Part shown: positions 33,851 to 43,286 of the stretch, one piece after another | How positions within the stretch are numbered: the stretch's first letter is position 1 | Layout: every line of letters begins with the position of its first letter | Source of the DNA: FEN-299 sp963727765 | Lineage (GTDB): Bacteria; Acidobacteriota; Vicinamibacteria; Vicinamibacterales; Fen-181 | DNA length: 64,000 nucleotides | Reading direction: 5' to 3' | Assembly: GCA_963727765.1 (NCBI GenBank) | Contig: CAVSGZ010000008.1 | Span: 310,001 to 374,000, forward strand | Notes under the pieces: generated by a model | Told to the model about the DNA's origin: nothing | The model's input: the letters and a program-made list of their open reading frames with translations, nothing else | Database searches by the model: none | Position numbers and translations under genes: made by a program

Positions 33851-34969
33851 ATGGCACAGACGACCTCCCGTCGCGGCCGGCTCAAGGTCTTCCTCGGCTA
33901 CGCGGCCGGCGTGGGCAAGACCTACCAGATGCTCAGCGAGGCGCACCGCCTCGTGGAGGAGGGTGTCGATCTGGTCGTCGGCTACGTCGAAACGCACGGA
34001 CGGCGCGACACGACCGCGCTCGTGGAAGGGCTCGAGTGCGTCCCGCGCACGGCCACCAGGTACCGCGACGCATGGTTCGAGGAGATGGACGTCGCGGCAA
34101 TCGTCCGACGCCAGCCGCGGGTCGTGGTCGTCGACGAGTTGCCGCACACCAACGTGCCAGGCTCGCGGCGGACCAAGCGCTGGGAGGACGTGCATTACCT
34201 GCTCGACGCGGGCTTCGACGTGTGGACGACGATGAACGTCCAGCACCTCGAGAGCCTGAACGACCAGATCTGGCAGAGCACCGGCGTCCGCGTGCGGGAG
34301 ACGATCCCGGACTGGGTCCTGAAGCAGGCCGACGAGGTGGTGATGGTGGACCTGACGCCCCAGGCGCTGCTCAACCGGCTCGCCCGCGGTGCGGTCTACC
34401 CGCCGGACCGGGCGCGGGCGGCGCTCGAGAATTTCTTCAAGGAGTCCACGCTGGTCGCCCTGCGCGAACTGGCGATCCGCCAGGCCGCCTACGTCGTCGA
34501 ATCCCGGCTGGCGGCTGACGAGGCGCCACGGCTCATCGGCGAGCCAGGCGGAGGCGGCGCTCGCGAGCGCTTGCTGCTGCTGCTCGGGCCCGACCCGTCG
34601 ACCGCGGCGCTCATCCGGCGCGGGCGCCAGATCGCGGATCAACTGCGGGCCGAGTGCCTGGCGGTCTACGTGTCGCCGACGGGGGACCTCGGGCAGCTGT
34701 CAGAGCCGGACCGGGACCATGTCGAACGCCACCTCAACTTCGCGAGAGCGCTCCAGATCGAAACGCGAGTGCTCGAGGGCCGGGATGTCGCCGATACGCT
34801 GGTGGGCTTCGCCCGCCTCAACGAGGTCACGCAGATCCTGCTGGCGCGTGAACGGTGGAAGCCCGTCCGCTGCTGGCTCGCGCCGTCGCTCGTCGACCGG
34901 ATCGTGCACCTCGCCAAGGGACTGCAGGTGACGGTCGTTGCCGATCGATCGCCGCGGCGCCCAGCGTAA
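33851..34969 (+). CDS. Stand-alone KdpD N-terminal sensor domain, canonical copy
   Basis: 372 residues. The sensor domain is close to classical KdpD: Walker A GYAAGVGKT (16-24), GYVETHGRRDT, Walker B VVVVDELPHTNVPGS (from 91), then MNVQHLESLNDQI and GVRVRETIPDWVL. A USP domain follows (LLLLLGPDPSTAALIRRGRQ, about 245-370). It stops where KdpD would enter the membrane. In E. coli this half senses ATP and regulates the kinase/phosphatase balance; here it would have to act in trans on the membrane kinase. ATG at 33851 lies 5 bp after the divergent copy. Confidence 0.9.
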   Translation: MAQTTSRRGRLKVFLGYAAGVGKTYQMLSEAHRLVEEGVDLVVGYVETHGRRDTTALVEGLECVPRTATRYRDAWFEEMDVAAIVRRQPRVVVVDELPHTNVPGSRRTKRWEDVHYLLDAGFDVWTTMNVQHLESLNDQIWQSTGVRVRETIPDWVLKQADEVVMVDLTPQALLNRLARGAVYPPDRARAALENFFKESTLVALRELAIRQAAYVVESRLAADEAPRLIGEPGGGGARERLLLLLGPDPSTAALIRRGRQIADQLRAECLAVYVSPTGDLGQLSEPDRDHVERHLNFARALQIETRVLEGRDVADTLVGFARLNEVTQILLARERWKPVRCWLAPSLVDRIVHLAKGLQVTVVADRSPRRPA

Positions 34970-35096
34970 TCGGCTCAGCCTTCGCGGTGCCCGTCACACT
35001 CTTGTCATCGCGGTGCCGCAGCGGCTCCACAGAGATGGGGTTCGATGGGAAGACGAATCTGAAATCCTGGCGCCTCAGCCTCTTGAAGGGGTCCTC

Positions 35097-36005
35097 GTGA
35101 ACCTGACCAGCAGGGGCCGGCCGACCGACGCCACGTCCGCACGCTCGCAGCCTAAGAGGCGGTGGACGACTGCCGCAGTTGTGGTTGCTCTGCCGCTCAT
35201 CTTCTGGTTCGATCTCATGACCGGCGACGCACCCGTCCAACACCTCTACTACGCGCCGATCATCCTCGCGGCCGCAGTCTTCGGCTGGCGCGGCGCCCTG
35301 CTGACATCGGCGGCGGCCGTCATCCTCTACCATGGAGCGAACCTGGAGAGGATAGCCGTCCACTACGGCGAGGCGGACGCCATCCAGGTCGGGTTGTTCG
35401 TGGCCGTCGGCCTGATCACGGCCCGGCTGGTGGCCGACGCACGCCGGCTGCGCCACCTCGCGATGACCGACGACTTGACGGGGCTCCACAACCTGCGCTC
35501 GTTCGAGGCGCGACTCGATGCGATAATCGAAGAGGCGCGAGCGGCCGGCACGCCGGTGTCGATGCTCGTGATCGACGTCGATCGCCTCAAGGCGATCAAC
35601 GACGCGCACGGCCACCTGACCGGCGCCGATGCGGTGCGCGAGGTCGGCCACCTCATCGCCGGAACGATGCCGGCCGACGCGGTGGCCTGCCGGTACGGCG
35701 GCGACGAGTTCGCCGTGGCGCTGCCCGGGCTCGCGAGCCCCGAGGCCGTCAGGATGGCTGCGCGGCTCTGCGAGAAGGTACGGGCGGCGGCACCGGAACT
35801 CGGAGGACGGGCGTTCGCGGCCGGGACGCTGTCGGTGAGTGTCGGCGTGGCCAGCTGGCCGCGCGGCGTGAGGGCCGATGCGTCTTTGCCGGTCGATGGT
35901 CCGGCCAAGGCTGGGGAGTGGCTGTTCCGTGCGGCCGACGCGGCGCTCTACGCCGCGAAGGCAGGCGGGCGCAACCAGGTCGTTGCAGAAAGGTGGGAGT
36001 CATGA
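35097..36005 (+). CDS. Membrane diguanylate cyclase (GGDEF)
   Basis: 302 residues. The N-terminus has about four membrane helices (WTTAAVVVALPLIFWFDLM; YYAPIILAAAVFGWRGALL), similar in style to the KdpD DUF4118 region. A GGDEF domain follows, with DDLTGLHNLRSF, the metal site in IDVDRLKAINDAHGH, and the active-site loop YGGDEFAVALPG intact. It should make cyclic di-GMP. GTG at 35097 has AAGGGG upstream and fits better than upstream codons. It follows the sensor copies by 127 bp and its stop overlaps the HtrA-like gene by 4 bp, tying it to this operon end. Confidence 0.85.
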   Translation: MNLTSRGRPTDATSARSQPKRRWTTAAVVVALPLIFWFDLMTGDAPVQHLYYAPIILAAAVFGWRGALLTSAAAVILYHGANLERIAVHYGEADAIQVGLFVAVGLITARLVADARRLRHLAMTDDLTGLHNLRSFEARLDAIIEEARAAGTPVSMLVIDVDRLKAINDAHGHLTGADAVREVGHLIAGTMPADAVACRYGGDEFAVALPGLASPEAVRMAARLCEKVRAAAPELGGRAFAAGTLSVSVGVASWPRGVRADASLPVDGPAKAGEWLFRAADAALYAAKAGGRNQVVAERWES

Positions 36006-37220
36006 CCACTCGTCTCGGGATCTTCGGAATCCTCGTCGCGGCACTGGCCATCGCCGGGGGCGGCACCGCCAGCGCACAGGCCGTTGCCGCGAAGGCCGCG
36101 CTTCAGCAACCGGCGCCCCCTCAGGCGGCCGCCGCCGTCTGCTCGACTCCGCTGCCGACGCTCTATGACGAGGTGTCACCCGCGGTCGTGACGATCACGT
36201 CAATCTCGATCAACCCGTACGAGATGGAGCACCGGCTCGACCGGGCGCTCGGCTCCGGCGTCATCATCGACGAGTCCGGCCTGATCCTGACCAACTCGCA
36301 TGTCGTGTTCGGCCGGCAGGTCCTCACCGTCACGCTCGACGACGGGACGACGCTGGCGGCCAAGTTCGTCGGGGCGGACCCGATCTTCGACGTGGCGCTG
36401 GTCAAGAATCCCGCCGCCCAGCCAGGGCACGCTGCCAGTGGCCAGGCTCGGCGACTCCGCCACCCTCGTGGTCGGAGAGGAGGTCTACGTCATCGGCAAC
36501 CCGCTCGGCCTCGACCAGACCCTGACGCGCGGCATCGTGTCGGCGGTCAACCGCATGCTGCCGGGGGCGGCCTGGTCGCTGACCGAGCCGATGATCCAGA
36601 CCGACGCCTCGATCAACCCGGGCAACTCGGGCGGCCCGATGATCGACCCGTGCGGGGCGGTGGTGGGGGTCACGACCGCGATCCTGCCCGACGCCCAGAA
36701 CATCGGCTTCGCGGTGCCGGTCAATCTCGTCAAATCTGTCATGCCGCAGTTGATCGAGAAGGGGCGGATGATCCGGCCCTGGCTCGGCGTGCAGGGCCAG
36801 TTCATCGTGCCGGGCCTCAAGGAGCTGCTCCGCGTGCCGCTCGTCGATGGCTTCCTCGTCGAGGCCGTGGAGCCGGGCAGTCCCGCCGAACAGCAGGGGC
36901 TGCACGGCGGCCTGTTCGAGCTGACGATCGACGGCCAGCCGATCCTGCTCGGCGGCGACATCATCACGCACGTCAACGGTGCGAAGCTCGACGACCCGAA
37001 CAAGCTCGTGCAGACGCTGGAGCAGCTGAAGGTCGCGAGCACGCTCAAGCTCACGATATTCCGGGAGGGCAAGTCACAGGACGTGGAGCTGACGCTCACC
37101 GAGCGGCCCATGCTGCTCTGGGACATGCCGGGCCGCCGGACGGGATCCAGCGGCACGACCTCCGCGCCGGGCAAGGTCGCCGGCACACCGGCCCCGTCAC
37201 GCAAGACGTTCGTCTTCTAA
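36002..37220 (+). pseudogene. HtrA/DegP-like S1C serine protease, frameshifted
   Basis: Signal peptide (GIFGILVAALAIAGGG), a trypsin-like domain and one PDZ domain. The triad is complete: histidine in LILTNSHVV, aspartate in DPIFDVALVK, serine in NPGNSGGPMI. The frame breaks just after DVALVK near 36404-36409: deleting one A from CAAGAATCC restores VKIPPPSQGTLPVARLGDS and gives about 405 residues. The PDZ region has LGVQGQFIVPGL and DIITHVNGAKL. Such proteases handle misfolded envelope proteins in the periplasm. It overlaps the GGDEF gene by 4 bp. As with cydA, a single-base sequencing error is likelier than a dead gene. Confidence 0.85.
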
Positions 37221-37227
37221 TCCCGCA

Positions 37228-37247
37228 GGGGTCGGAGCTCCGACCCC
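37228..37247. terminator. 20-bp perfect palindrome between convergent genes
   Basis: GGGGTCGGAG is followed directly by its reverse complement CTCCGACCCC, 8 bp after the HtrA-like stop and 9 bp before the receptor stop on the other strand. It may serve as a bidirectional terminator. No T-run is present. Confidence 0.6.
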
Positions 37248-37256
37248 GCGGAGCTG

Positions 37257-40181
37257 TCAGAACCCGAAACGCACCATCAGCTGCACCATCCGTCCCGGGT
37301 CGATGTTCGCGAGACCGGCGCTCGCCTGCCCGAACGTCGCGAGAGGCGTGGCGGTGTTCCCGTAGGTCCCGTTGCGGCCGAGGACGTTGGCGCGATTGAA
37401 CAGATTGAAGCACTCGAGGCGGAGCGTCAGCGCCCCGCGCGACACGGGCACCCGCCCCTCGGCGAACACGGCCGTGTCGTAGATGGCGGTGCCGCGGAAG
37501 GTGTACCGGCCCACCACCTGCCCGTCGATGACGGGGCGGTCGTTGTTGACCCCGTCACCGTTGTTGTCCACGCCTGTCAACGCGTTGAACGGCCGCGCCG
37601 ACGCCAGCTGCGATACCAGCCCGGCAGTGATGTCGTGCGGGAAACGGTAGGTCGCCGTGATGACCGCCCGGTGCCGCTGGTCGAGGATGCTCGGCCCCCG
37701 CTCCTGCTCGCCGAGCTGGTTGTAGTCGTTCGGTCCGGCGGCGTTCCCATCCGGTTCCGTTGTGTTGGTCGCCTTCGACAGCGTGTAGCTCGCCGACACG
37801 AACGCCCGCGCCCCCTGCCATCGCAGCGTCGTCTGCAGGCCGTCATAGTCGGCCACGCCGAGGTTCTCGATCACGTTGATCTGACGGTAGCCGCCGTTGA
37901 CGGGCGTGATCGGACGCGTGGCGTCGGCGGCGGCGACCGTCCGCACCTGGCCGGCCGCCGTGCGCACGAACAGCGACGGCGCGTTCAAGTCCACCGTCCG
38001 GTCGAGGCCGGTCCAGTGCTGCTTCACGTAGTCGATTGAGAGAAACGCCCGCGACCCGAGCCGCCGCTCGACTCCCACCGACGCCACCTGGCTCATCGGG
38101 TTGTCGAACGTTGCCGAGGCGTAGCCGGGCAGCATGGAGACGTCGAAGAACTGCGCGTAGTAGGACGCCATGCCCGGCCGGATCGTGATGTTGCGGGCGG
38201 GCAAGGTGCTGGCGGCCGCGTTGGCGTCGTAGACGACCGGCGTGCAGGTGAGGCAGGTCGGGAACCCCGTCTGGCCCGGCGCGGCCGCGTACGTGAAGAT
38301 GCCGGTCGGGCCGCCGAGCGCGAAGCTCGCGTCGTTGTTGGCCCGAAGCTCGGTGTAGTAGATGCCGTAGCCGCCGCGCACCGCGGTCTTCGTGTCGCCC
38401 CGTGGATGCCAGCCGAACCCGATCCTCGGCGCGAAGTCCTTCGTGCTGTCGCTGAAGGTCTGCCGGTCGTAGCGCAGCCCGAGATCCAGCGTCAGGTCGT
38501 CGTTCACCCGGAACTTGTCCTGCACGAATCCGGTCAGCAGCCACTGCGTGAGTTGATAGGTTCCGGCCCCGAGGTTGAAGCTCTGCTGGTAGCGCGTCAT
38601 GTCGGCCAGCGTCAACTGGCCGAGCGGCACGGTGGTCGCGCTGTTGACGGTGAACTGGCCGAGCACGTAGGCGCTGCCGAACTCCGTGCCGTCCCCGCCC
38701 GAGACCGACCGCGCCGCGCTGCCGCCCATCCTGAGGAAGTGGCGGCCCCGCGTCCAGGACACCGTGTCGGAGAATTGCCACTGGTTGCTGTAGATGTGCG
38801 CGTACCGCGACTCGCCGGAGGTGAACGGGGCCGACCCGGTCCGCACGAACTGCGTGGACGGCGACACCGGATCGAACGCGGTGATCGGTTCGCCGTGCTC
38901 GTAGACCACCCGCGCTTCGTTCAGCAGGTTCTCGCTCAGGACCGTCGTCGCGTTCGCCTGGGACGACCACGTCCGGCGCGCGAACGTGCGGCCGGCGCTC
39001 GGCAGCACGTTCCCCGACACCGCGTCCTGCGGGTTGTCGTCGGAGAACCGATCGACGTTCACCCGGAACATCACCGACGTGCGGTCGTCCACCTTCTGGT
39101 CCAGCCGCCCGTCGAACAGGAACTGGCGGTAGTGGCCGACGATGGTCGGCGACGGCGACATCGGGGAGGTGATGGCCGCGGTCCGGTCCTGGTGCGTGTA
39201 ATCGGCCGCGACGAAGTAGTGGGTCAGGTTCTGGACGATCGCCCCGCCCAGCGCGATCGATCCCTGCGCGAGCGCGTCCGGGATGTCCGGCGGGATGATG
39301 GGAGAGGCGACGCCGCCGGTCGTCGGGGCGACGCATGTCGACACCGACGGGGCGCACTGGTTCTCCGCCGACATGGTCGTCGGCTGCAGGCCGCCCGGCC
39401 GGGACAGGAACAGCGCCTCGCCGTGCGTCGCGTTGGCGCCCGACTTGGTGACGATGTTGACCGCCGTGCTCGACGTCCAGCCGAACTCGGCCGAGAGGGC
39501 GCGCGACTGGATGTTCATCTCCTGCACCGACCCGGTCGGCAGCGTCGAGAACATCGTCTGGCGGCCCCAGAACTCGTCGGCCGTCGCTCCGTCGACGACG
39601 AAATCGGCCTGGCGCCGGCCGCCCGCGCCAGTGACGAAATAGACGGCATTGATGAAGAGGTCTCCCGTCCCCTTGGCGGGCCGGAACGCGGCGTTCTGTA
39701 GCGGCAGCGCCGTGATCTTGCGGCCGAGCACGGGGGTCTCGTCGATCCGCTGGGCATCGAGACGGACGCCCAGTTCGGCGTCCGCGCGCACGCCGCCGGC
39801 CGTGCCGTAGACGGTCACGTTGCTCTGGCCGCCGCTCGCGACGAGCTGCACGCGAACCGTCGCGGTCTCGCCGGCGCGGAACGTGAGATCGGCCGCCTGC
39901 CCGTCGGCGAAGCCGGCCTTCGACACGACGACCACGTAGCGGCCGCCCACGGGCAGGGCCGTCACCGTTACGGAGCCGTCCCGCCCGGTCGTCGCCCGGC
40001 GCTCGGCCCCCGTCGTCGGGTTGATGACGGCGACCGTCGCGTCGGGGACGACGGCGTCGGACTGGTCGATGACGACGACGCTCACGGCAGCCGTATTGGG
40101 CGACTGCGCGAGGGCCGGGGCCGCAGCGGGCAGGGCGGAGATGACGATGGCAACTAGAATCCAAGCGCTGTTCAGTCTCAT
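37257..40181 (-). CDS. Second Oar-like TonB-dependent receptor
   Basis: 974 residues. A signal peptide ends at PALAQ, followed by a carboxypeptidase-regulatory-like domain (SVVVIDQSDAVVPDATVAVI, residues about 30-115). The plug-like region contains RQADFVVDGATADEF and LSAEFGWTSSTAVNIVTKSG, and the barrel ends MVQLMVRFGF with the C-terminal phenylalanine used for outer-membrane insertion. The ligand is unknown and the sequence differs clearly from the 17860 receptor. ATG at 40181 has GAGGAG 6 nt upstream. A DUF1080 protein gene lies just upstream on the same strand (72-bp gap). Confidence 0.9.
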   Translation of the reverse strand: MRLNSAWILVAIVISALPAAAPALAQSPNTAAVSVVVIDQSDAVVPDATVAVINPTTGAERRATTGRDGSVTVTALPVGGRYVVVVSKAGFADGQAADLTFRAGETATVRVQLVASGGQSNVTVYGTAGGVRADAELGVRLDAQRIDETPVLGRKITALPLQNAAFRPAKGTGDLFINAVYFVTGAGGRRQADFVVDGATADEFWGRQTMFSTLPTGSVQEMNIQSRALSAEFGWTSSTAVNIVTKSGANATHGEALFLSRPGGLQPTTMSAENQCAPSVSTCVAPTTGGVASPIIPPDIPDALAQGSIALGGAIVQNLTHYFVAADYTHQDRTAAITSPMSPSPTIVGHYRQFLFDGRLDQKVDDRTSVMFRVNVDRFSDDNPQDAVSGNVLPSAGRTFARRTWSSQANATTVLSENLLNEARVVYEHGEPITAFDPVSPSTQFVRTGSAPFTSGESRYAHIYSNQWQFSDTVSWTRGRHFLRMGGSAARSVSGGDGTEFGSAYVLGQFTVNSATTVPLGQLTLADMTRYQQSFNLGAGTYQLTQWLLTGFVQDKFRVNDDLTLDLGLRYDRQTFSDSTKDFAPRIGFGWHPRGDTKTAVRGGYGIYYTELRANNDASFALGGPTGIFTYAAAPGQTGFPTCLTCTPVVYDANAAASTLPARNITIRPGMASYYAQFFDVSMLPGYASATFDNPMSQVASVGVERRLGSRAFLSIDYVKQHWTGLDRTVDLNAPSLFVRTAAGQVRTVAAADATRPITPVNGGYRQINVIENLGVADYDGLQTTLRWQGARAFVSASYTLSKATNTTEPDGNAAGPNDYNQLGEQERGPSILDQRHRAVITATYRFPHDITAGLVSQLASARPFNALTGVDNNGDGVNNDRPVIDGQVVGRYTFRGTAIYDTAVFAEGRVPVSRGALTLRLECFNLFNRANVLGRNGTYGNTATPLATFGQASAGLANIDPGRMVQLMVRFGF

Positions 40182-40253
40182 TTCGAACTCCTCGACGTGC
40201 TGCCACAGGCCGCCGTACCATGCCGCGGCGACGCACTCTTCATCCGGCACCTG

Positions 40254-41051
40254 TCAGCGCGGGCTGACGACGTAGTCCTTGAAGTAGCTGGTGCTGTCGG
40301 TCTTCGACCACAGCCCGATGCGGCCCGCGACCGGCGGTCGCAGCACCGGGTTGTTGGCCGGATAGAGGTCCGGGCTCGGCGGCCCTCCGCGGCGACCCGG
40401 GCCCGGCGCGCTGCCGAGCGTGTACTCCAGGCCGAGCTGGCCGTCGATGAACCCCTTGACCTCGGCGCCGGCCACCGTCAGTTTCAGCTCGTGCCAGGCC
40501 GCGCGGTCGAGCACGAAGTCCCCCTCGCGCCCGAACTTCACCGGGCGGCGCAGCCCGTTGTGGAACTCCCACAGCGCGATGTTGTGCTCGGTGTCGTTGT
40601 AGCGGATCGCCAGCCAATCACCGCTCTCCTTGACGTTGAAGAGAATGCCCGAGCAGCGGTCCGCGTCGCCGGCCACGGTCTTGAACTTCACGGCAATCGT
40701 CCCGTTGCTGAACGAGGCCAACCCCTTGAGCAGCGCGATCGGGTAGTAGGCGAACTGCTTGGCATTGTCCATCAGCTCTTCGTTCGACGTGCCGTAGAGC
40801 TTCCGCGCGCTCTCCACGAGCAGCCGCGTCGGGTTGTCCTTGCTCGCCACCCACGGCCGCCCGTCCACCATCACAACCTTGTCCGGACCGTCCTGGGCGA
40901 TGACCCAGGTCCCGACAATCGGTTCGAAGACCGAAGGGGGCCGGCCGACGACCTCCTTCCCGAGATCGACCTTGACGTCGGCTGCCAGCAGCGGAACCAC
41001 GGCCAGCAGCACTGCAGATCCAAGAACGCCCCACGAGAAGCGTGCAGTCAT
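40254..41051 (-). CDS. Secreted DUF1080/LamG-like protein
   Basis: 265 residues with a signal peptide (GVLGSAVLLAVVPLLA). The mature part is a concanavalin-like beta-sandwich: TIAVKFKTVAGDADRCSGIL, VKESGDWLAIRYNDTEHN, and GRIGLWSKTDSTSYFKDYVV at the end. This pattern matches DUF1080 (3-keto-disaccharide hydrolase fold) proteins, many of which bind or cleave sugars. ATG at 41051 has AGGAGAC upstream and overlaps the end of the ABC permease by 4 bp, so it is the last gene of that operon. Confidence 0.8.
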   Translation of the reverse strand: MTARFSWGVLGSAVLLAVVPLLAADVKVDLGKEVVGRPPSVFEPIVGTWVIAQDGPDKVVMVDGRPWVASKDNPTRLLVESARKLYGTSNEELMDNAKQFAYYPIALLKGLASFSNGTIAVKFKTVAGDADRCSGILFNVKESGDWLAIRYNDTEHNIALWEFHNGLRRPVKFGREGDFVLDRAAWHELKLTVAGAEVKGFIDGQLGLEYTLGSAPGPGRRGGPPSPDLYPANNPVLRPPVAGRIGLWSKTDSTSYFKDYVVSPR

Positions 41052-42376
41052 TGGTGTCTCCTGTGAACGAAAAACGCGATCCCGATGATGAGGGCCGGCC
41101 AGGCTGCGTAGAACACCCATGCCGCGCCGCGCGGCGGCACGGCCAGCGGATGGCCGCGGAAGTCCGCCTGGTCGGAGGCGGCCGGCGAAGCGACGCCCGC
41201 CAGGCGGTAGATGATCTCGAGCACCCCCTCGACCGTCGTCGATCGGCTCATCGCGCGGCGGCCGCCGACGTCGTACCAGATCTCGCCGTAGTGCGGGCTG
41301 GTCTGCTCGAACAGACCGATCGACGTGGACGACACGTACCGCACGTCGGTGTGCGGCAGCACGCGCCGCAGCTTGCCGAGCACCCGGCGCTCCAGATCGA
41401 CGCGCCGTGGATCCTCGGGGGCCAGGTGGACTTCGATCGACAGCGGGGCGGCGACGAGGGCGAGCGCGGCCTCGTCGGCCCTGGAGAAGGAGTTGGCGCG
41501 ATCCTCCGAGAGGTCCCAGCTCGGTGTGGCGAGCGTCGCAACGGCGATCGCGAGGGACGCAGCCGCCGCCAGCGCCGCCGATTCCCACGCCCGCCGGCGC
41601 GTCGAGACGCCGCTTCGCAGCCAGATCGCGGCCAGGGCCAGGCCTGACACGGTCAACATCGCCGCCACCAGCACCACCGCCAGCCGGACGAGGCCGTGCT
41701 GGAACTCGGCCACCATCGCCGTCGGCGTGTAGCCCGCCACCCGTTCCCACCAGCCGCCGTTGACGGCCGCCACGAAGCTGACGATCCAGGTGCCCACCGT
41801 CGCGCCGAGCGTGAGGATGGCCGCGGTGGACGGGTGTTCGGCGAGGGCGGACATGGCGGCGGCCAGCGCAATCGTGAGGCCCGCGTTCAGTAGGTGCCCC
41901 GTCGCGACCGCTGCCAGTTCGGGCGGGTAGATCCAGCCGCCGTAGATCTTCCAGAGGACGACGGCCGCAATGGGCGCGGCCAGCGCGATGAGCCAACCCA
42001 GCGCCAGGACGAGCGCCTTGGCCGAGACCAGGACGATCGCCGGCATCGGCTGCTGAAGCTCCAGCCGGAGCGCGCCGCTCTGCCGGCCGCCGGCGACGAG
42101 CCTGATCGCGACAAACGGCAGCAGGAATACGGCGGCGAGTTCGCAGGCGCTGAAGGTCGGTGCCCACACGCCGACCAGCGGCGAGAACGCCTCGCCGACG
42201 CCGGCCGACGTGCCGCCCAAACCGCTCGCCTCGGCGTAGGTCCGGACGGCGCTGATGAACGAGAATCCCACGAGCGGACCCACTACGGCGAGCAGGATCC
42301 ACCAGGACCGGGCCGCCATCAGCTCGCGCCATTCCTTTTCGAGGAGCCAGGCCCACGCGCCCTTACGCCAGCGCAA
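41048..42376 (-). CDS. ABC-2 type permease with GldG-like C-terminal segment
   Basis: 442 residues. An N-terminal ABC-2 membrane domain (residues 20-235, about six helices) is followed by another helix pair and a soluble stretch resembling the GldG-type auxiliary domain (APLSIEVHLAPEDPRRVDLE; LPHTDVRYVSSTS). A final helix (FYAAWPALIIGIAFFV) closes the protein. GldFG-type transporters pair such permeases with a GldA-like ATPase, encoded here immediately upstream. The substrate is unknown. It overlaps the ATPase gene by 14 bp and the DUF1080 gene by 4 bp. Confidence 0.8.
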   Translation of the reverse strand: MRWRKGAWAWLLEKEWRELMAARSWWILLAVVGPLVGFSFISAVRTYAEASGLGGTSAGVGEAFSPLVGVWAPTFSACELAAVFLLPFVAIRLVAGGRQSGALRLELQQPMPAIVLVSAKALVLALGWLIALAAPIAAVVLWKIYGGWIYPPELAAVATGHLLNAGLTIALAAAMSALAEHPSTAAILTLGATVGTWIVSFVAAVNGGWWERVAGYTPTAMVAEFQHGLVRLAVVLVAAMLTVSGLALAAIWLRSGVSTRRRAWESAALAAAASLAIAVATLATPSWDLSEDRANSFSRADEAALALVAAPLSIEVHLAPEDPRRVDLERRVLGKLRRVLPHTDVRYVSSTSIGLFEQTSPHYGEIWYDVGGRRAMSRSTTVEGVLEIIYRLAGVASPAASDQADFRGHPLAVPPRGAAWVFYAAWPALIIGIAFFVHRRHQ

Positions 42377-43103
42377 GGAACACCTCCTCGAAATCCGATG
42401 GCGCGCGGCCCTCGAGCCGCGCGGCGGCCCGCGCCGACAATTCGGCGGCCGTTCCTTCGGCGCAGACCCGGCCGTCGCTCAGCAGCACGAACCGGTCGCA
42501 GATTCTCCCCGCATCGTGAATCTGGTGAATCGAGACGAACAGCGTCCGGCCGGACGCGGCATGCCAGCGAAGCGTCGCCTCCACCTGGCGGCTCTGGCGC
42601 AGGTCGAGTCCTTCGAATGGTTCGTCGATGAGCAGCACGGGCTGCGAGGTGAGGAGGCCGACGGCGAGCAGCGCGCGCTTGCGCTGGCCCTTGGAGAGCG
42701 TGCCGATTCTCGATGTCAGCAGAGGGCCGAGCGAGAGGCGCTCGACGATCTCGTCGCGAAGGCCCTCGCGGCCCCCGAGGAAGCCCACGGTGAACCGGAG
42801 GGCCCAGTCCACCGTCTGGTCGGGCCACGGCGCAATCCCGTCGGGCAGATAGAAGAGGACGTCGGAGCGTCGATGGGCGCGCGCGCCGCCGCCGACGGTG
42901 ACGCGCCCCTCGCCGGCCGGCAGCAGGCCGGCCAGGCACTCGAACAAGGTCGTCTTGCCGGCGCCGTTCGGGCCGATGAGTCCGAGGATCTCTCCGGCGC
43001 GCACGGAGAAGGAGACCTTGTCGAGGGCGACGAGCGAACCGTAGGCCTTCGACAGGCCCTGAACAGCGATGACGACACTGGATGCACTGACGCTTGGACG
43101 CAT
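42363..43103 (-). CDS. ABC transporter ATP-binding protein (GldA/CcmA-like)
   Basis: 246 residues: Walker A GPNGAGKTT (near 43-51), signature LSKGQRKRALLAVGL with the LSKGQ form common in Gld-type ATPases, Walker B VLLIDEPFEGLDL, and H-loop SIHQIHDAG. It energises the permease encoded downstream. ATG at 43103 is preceded by a 183-bp gap carrying an 8-bp tandem repeat. Confidence 0.9.
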   Translation of the reverse strand: MRPSVSASSVVIAVQGLSKAYGSLVALDKVSFSVRAGEILGLIGPNGAGKTTLFECLAGLLPAGEGRVTVGGGARAHRRSDVLFYLPDGIAPWPDQTVDWALRFTVGFLGGREGLRDEIVERLSLGPLLTSRIGTLSKGQRKRALLAVGLLTSQPVLLIDEPFEGLDLRQSRQVEATLRWHAASGRTLFVSIHQIHDAGRICDRFVLLSDGRVCAEGTAAELSARAAARLEGRAPSDFEEVFLALA

Positions 43104-43234
43104 GGAGGCCGACCGACGGGCGCTTGGATGTTAGGAAAACCCCAATGTCAGACTATCCCCCCGCCCTCATCTACTACCAGCGGCAGTAGTTCGACGGTCG
43201 AGCTCGTCAGTCGCCCGCCGGGCCATCAGTACTT

Positions 43235-43266
43235 CGCAAGATCGCAAGACGGCAAGATCGCAAGAT
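43235..43266. repeat. Four 8-bp tandem units (CGCAAGAT)
   Basis: CGCAAGAT, CGCAAGAC, GGCAAGAT, CGCAAGAT run head to tail between the ABC ATPase start and the glycosidase-like gene end. The period is 8 bp, unlike the 7-bp arrays elsewhere in the window. Confidence 0.8.
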
Positions 43267-43286
43267 GAGATGGTGCTTCGCGGCCG

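Noticed and set aside
7671..36412. Programmed +1 frameshifting as an explanation for the three split genes
   Set aside because: The three sites share no slippery sequence or stop-codon context, and none of the families uses programmed frameshifting. Single-base sequence errors fit better.
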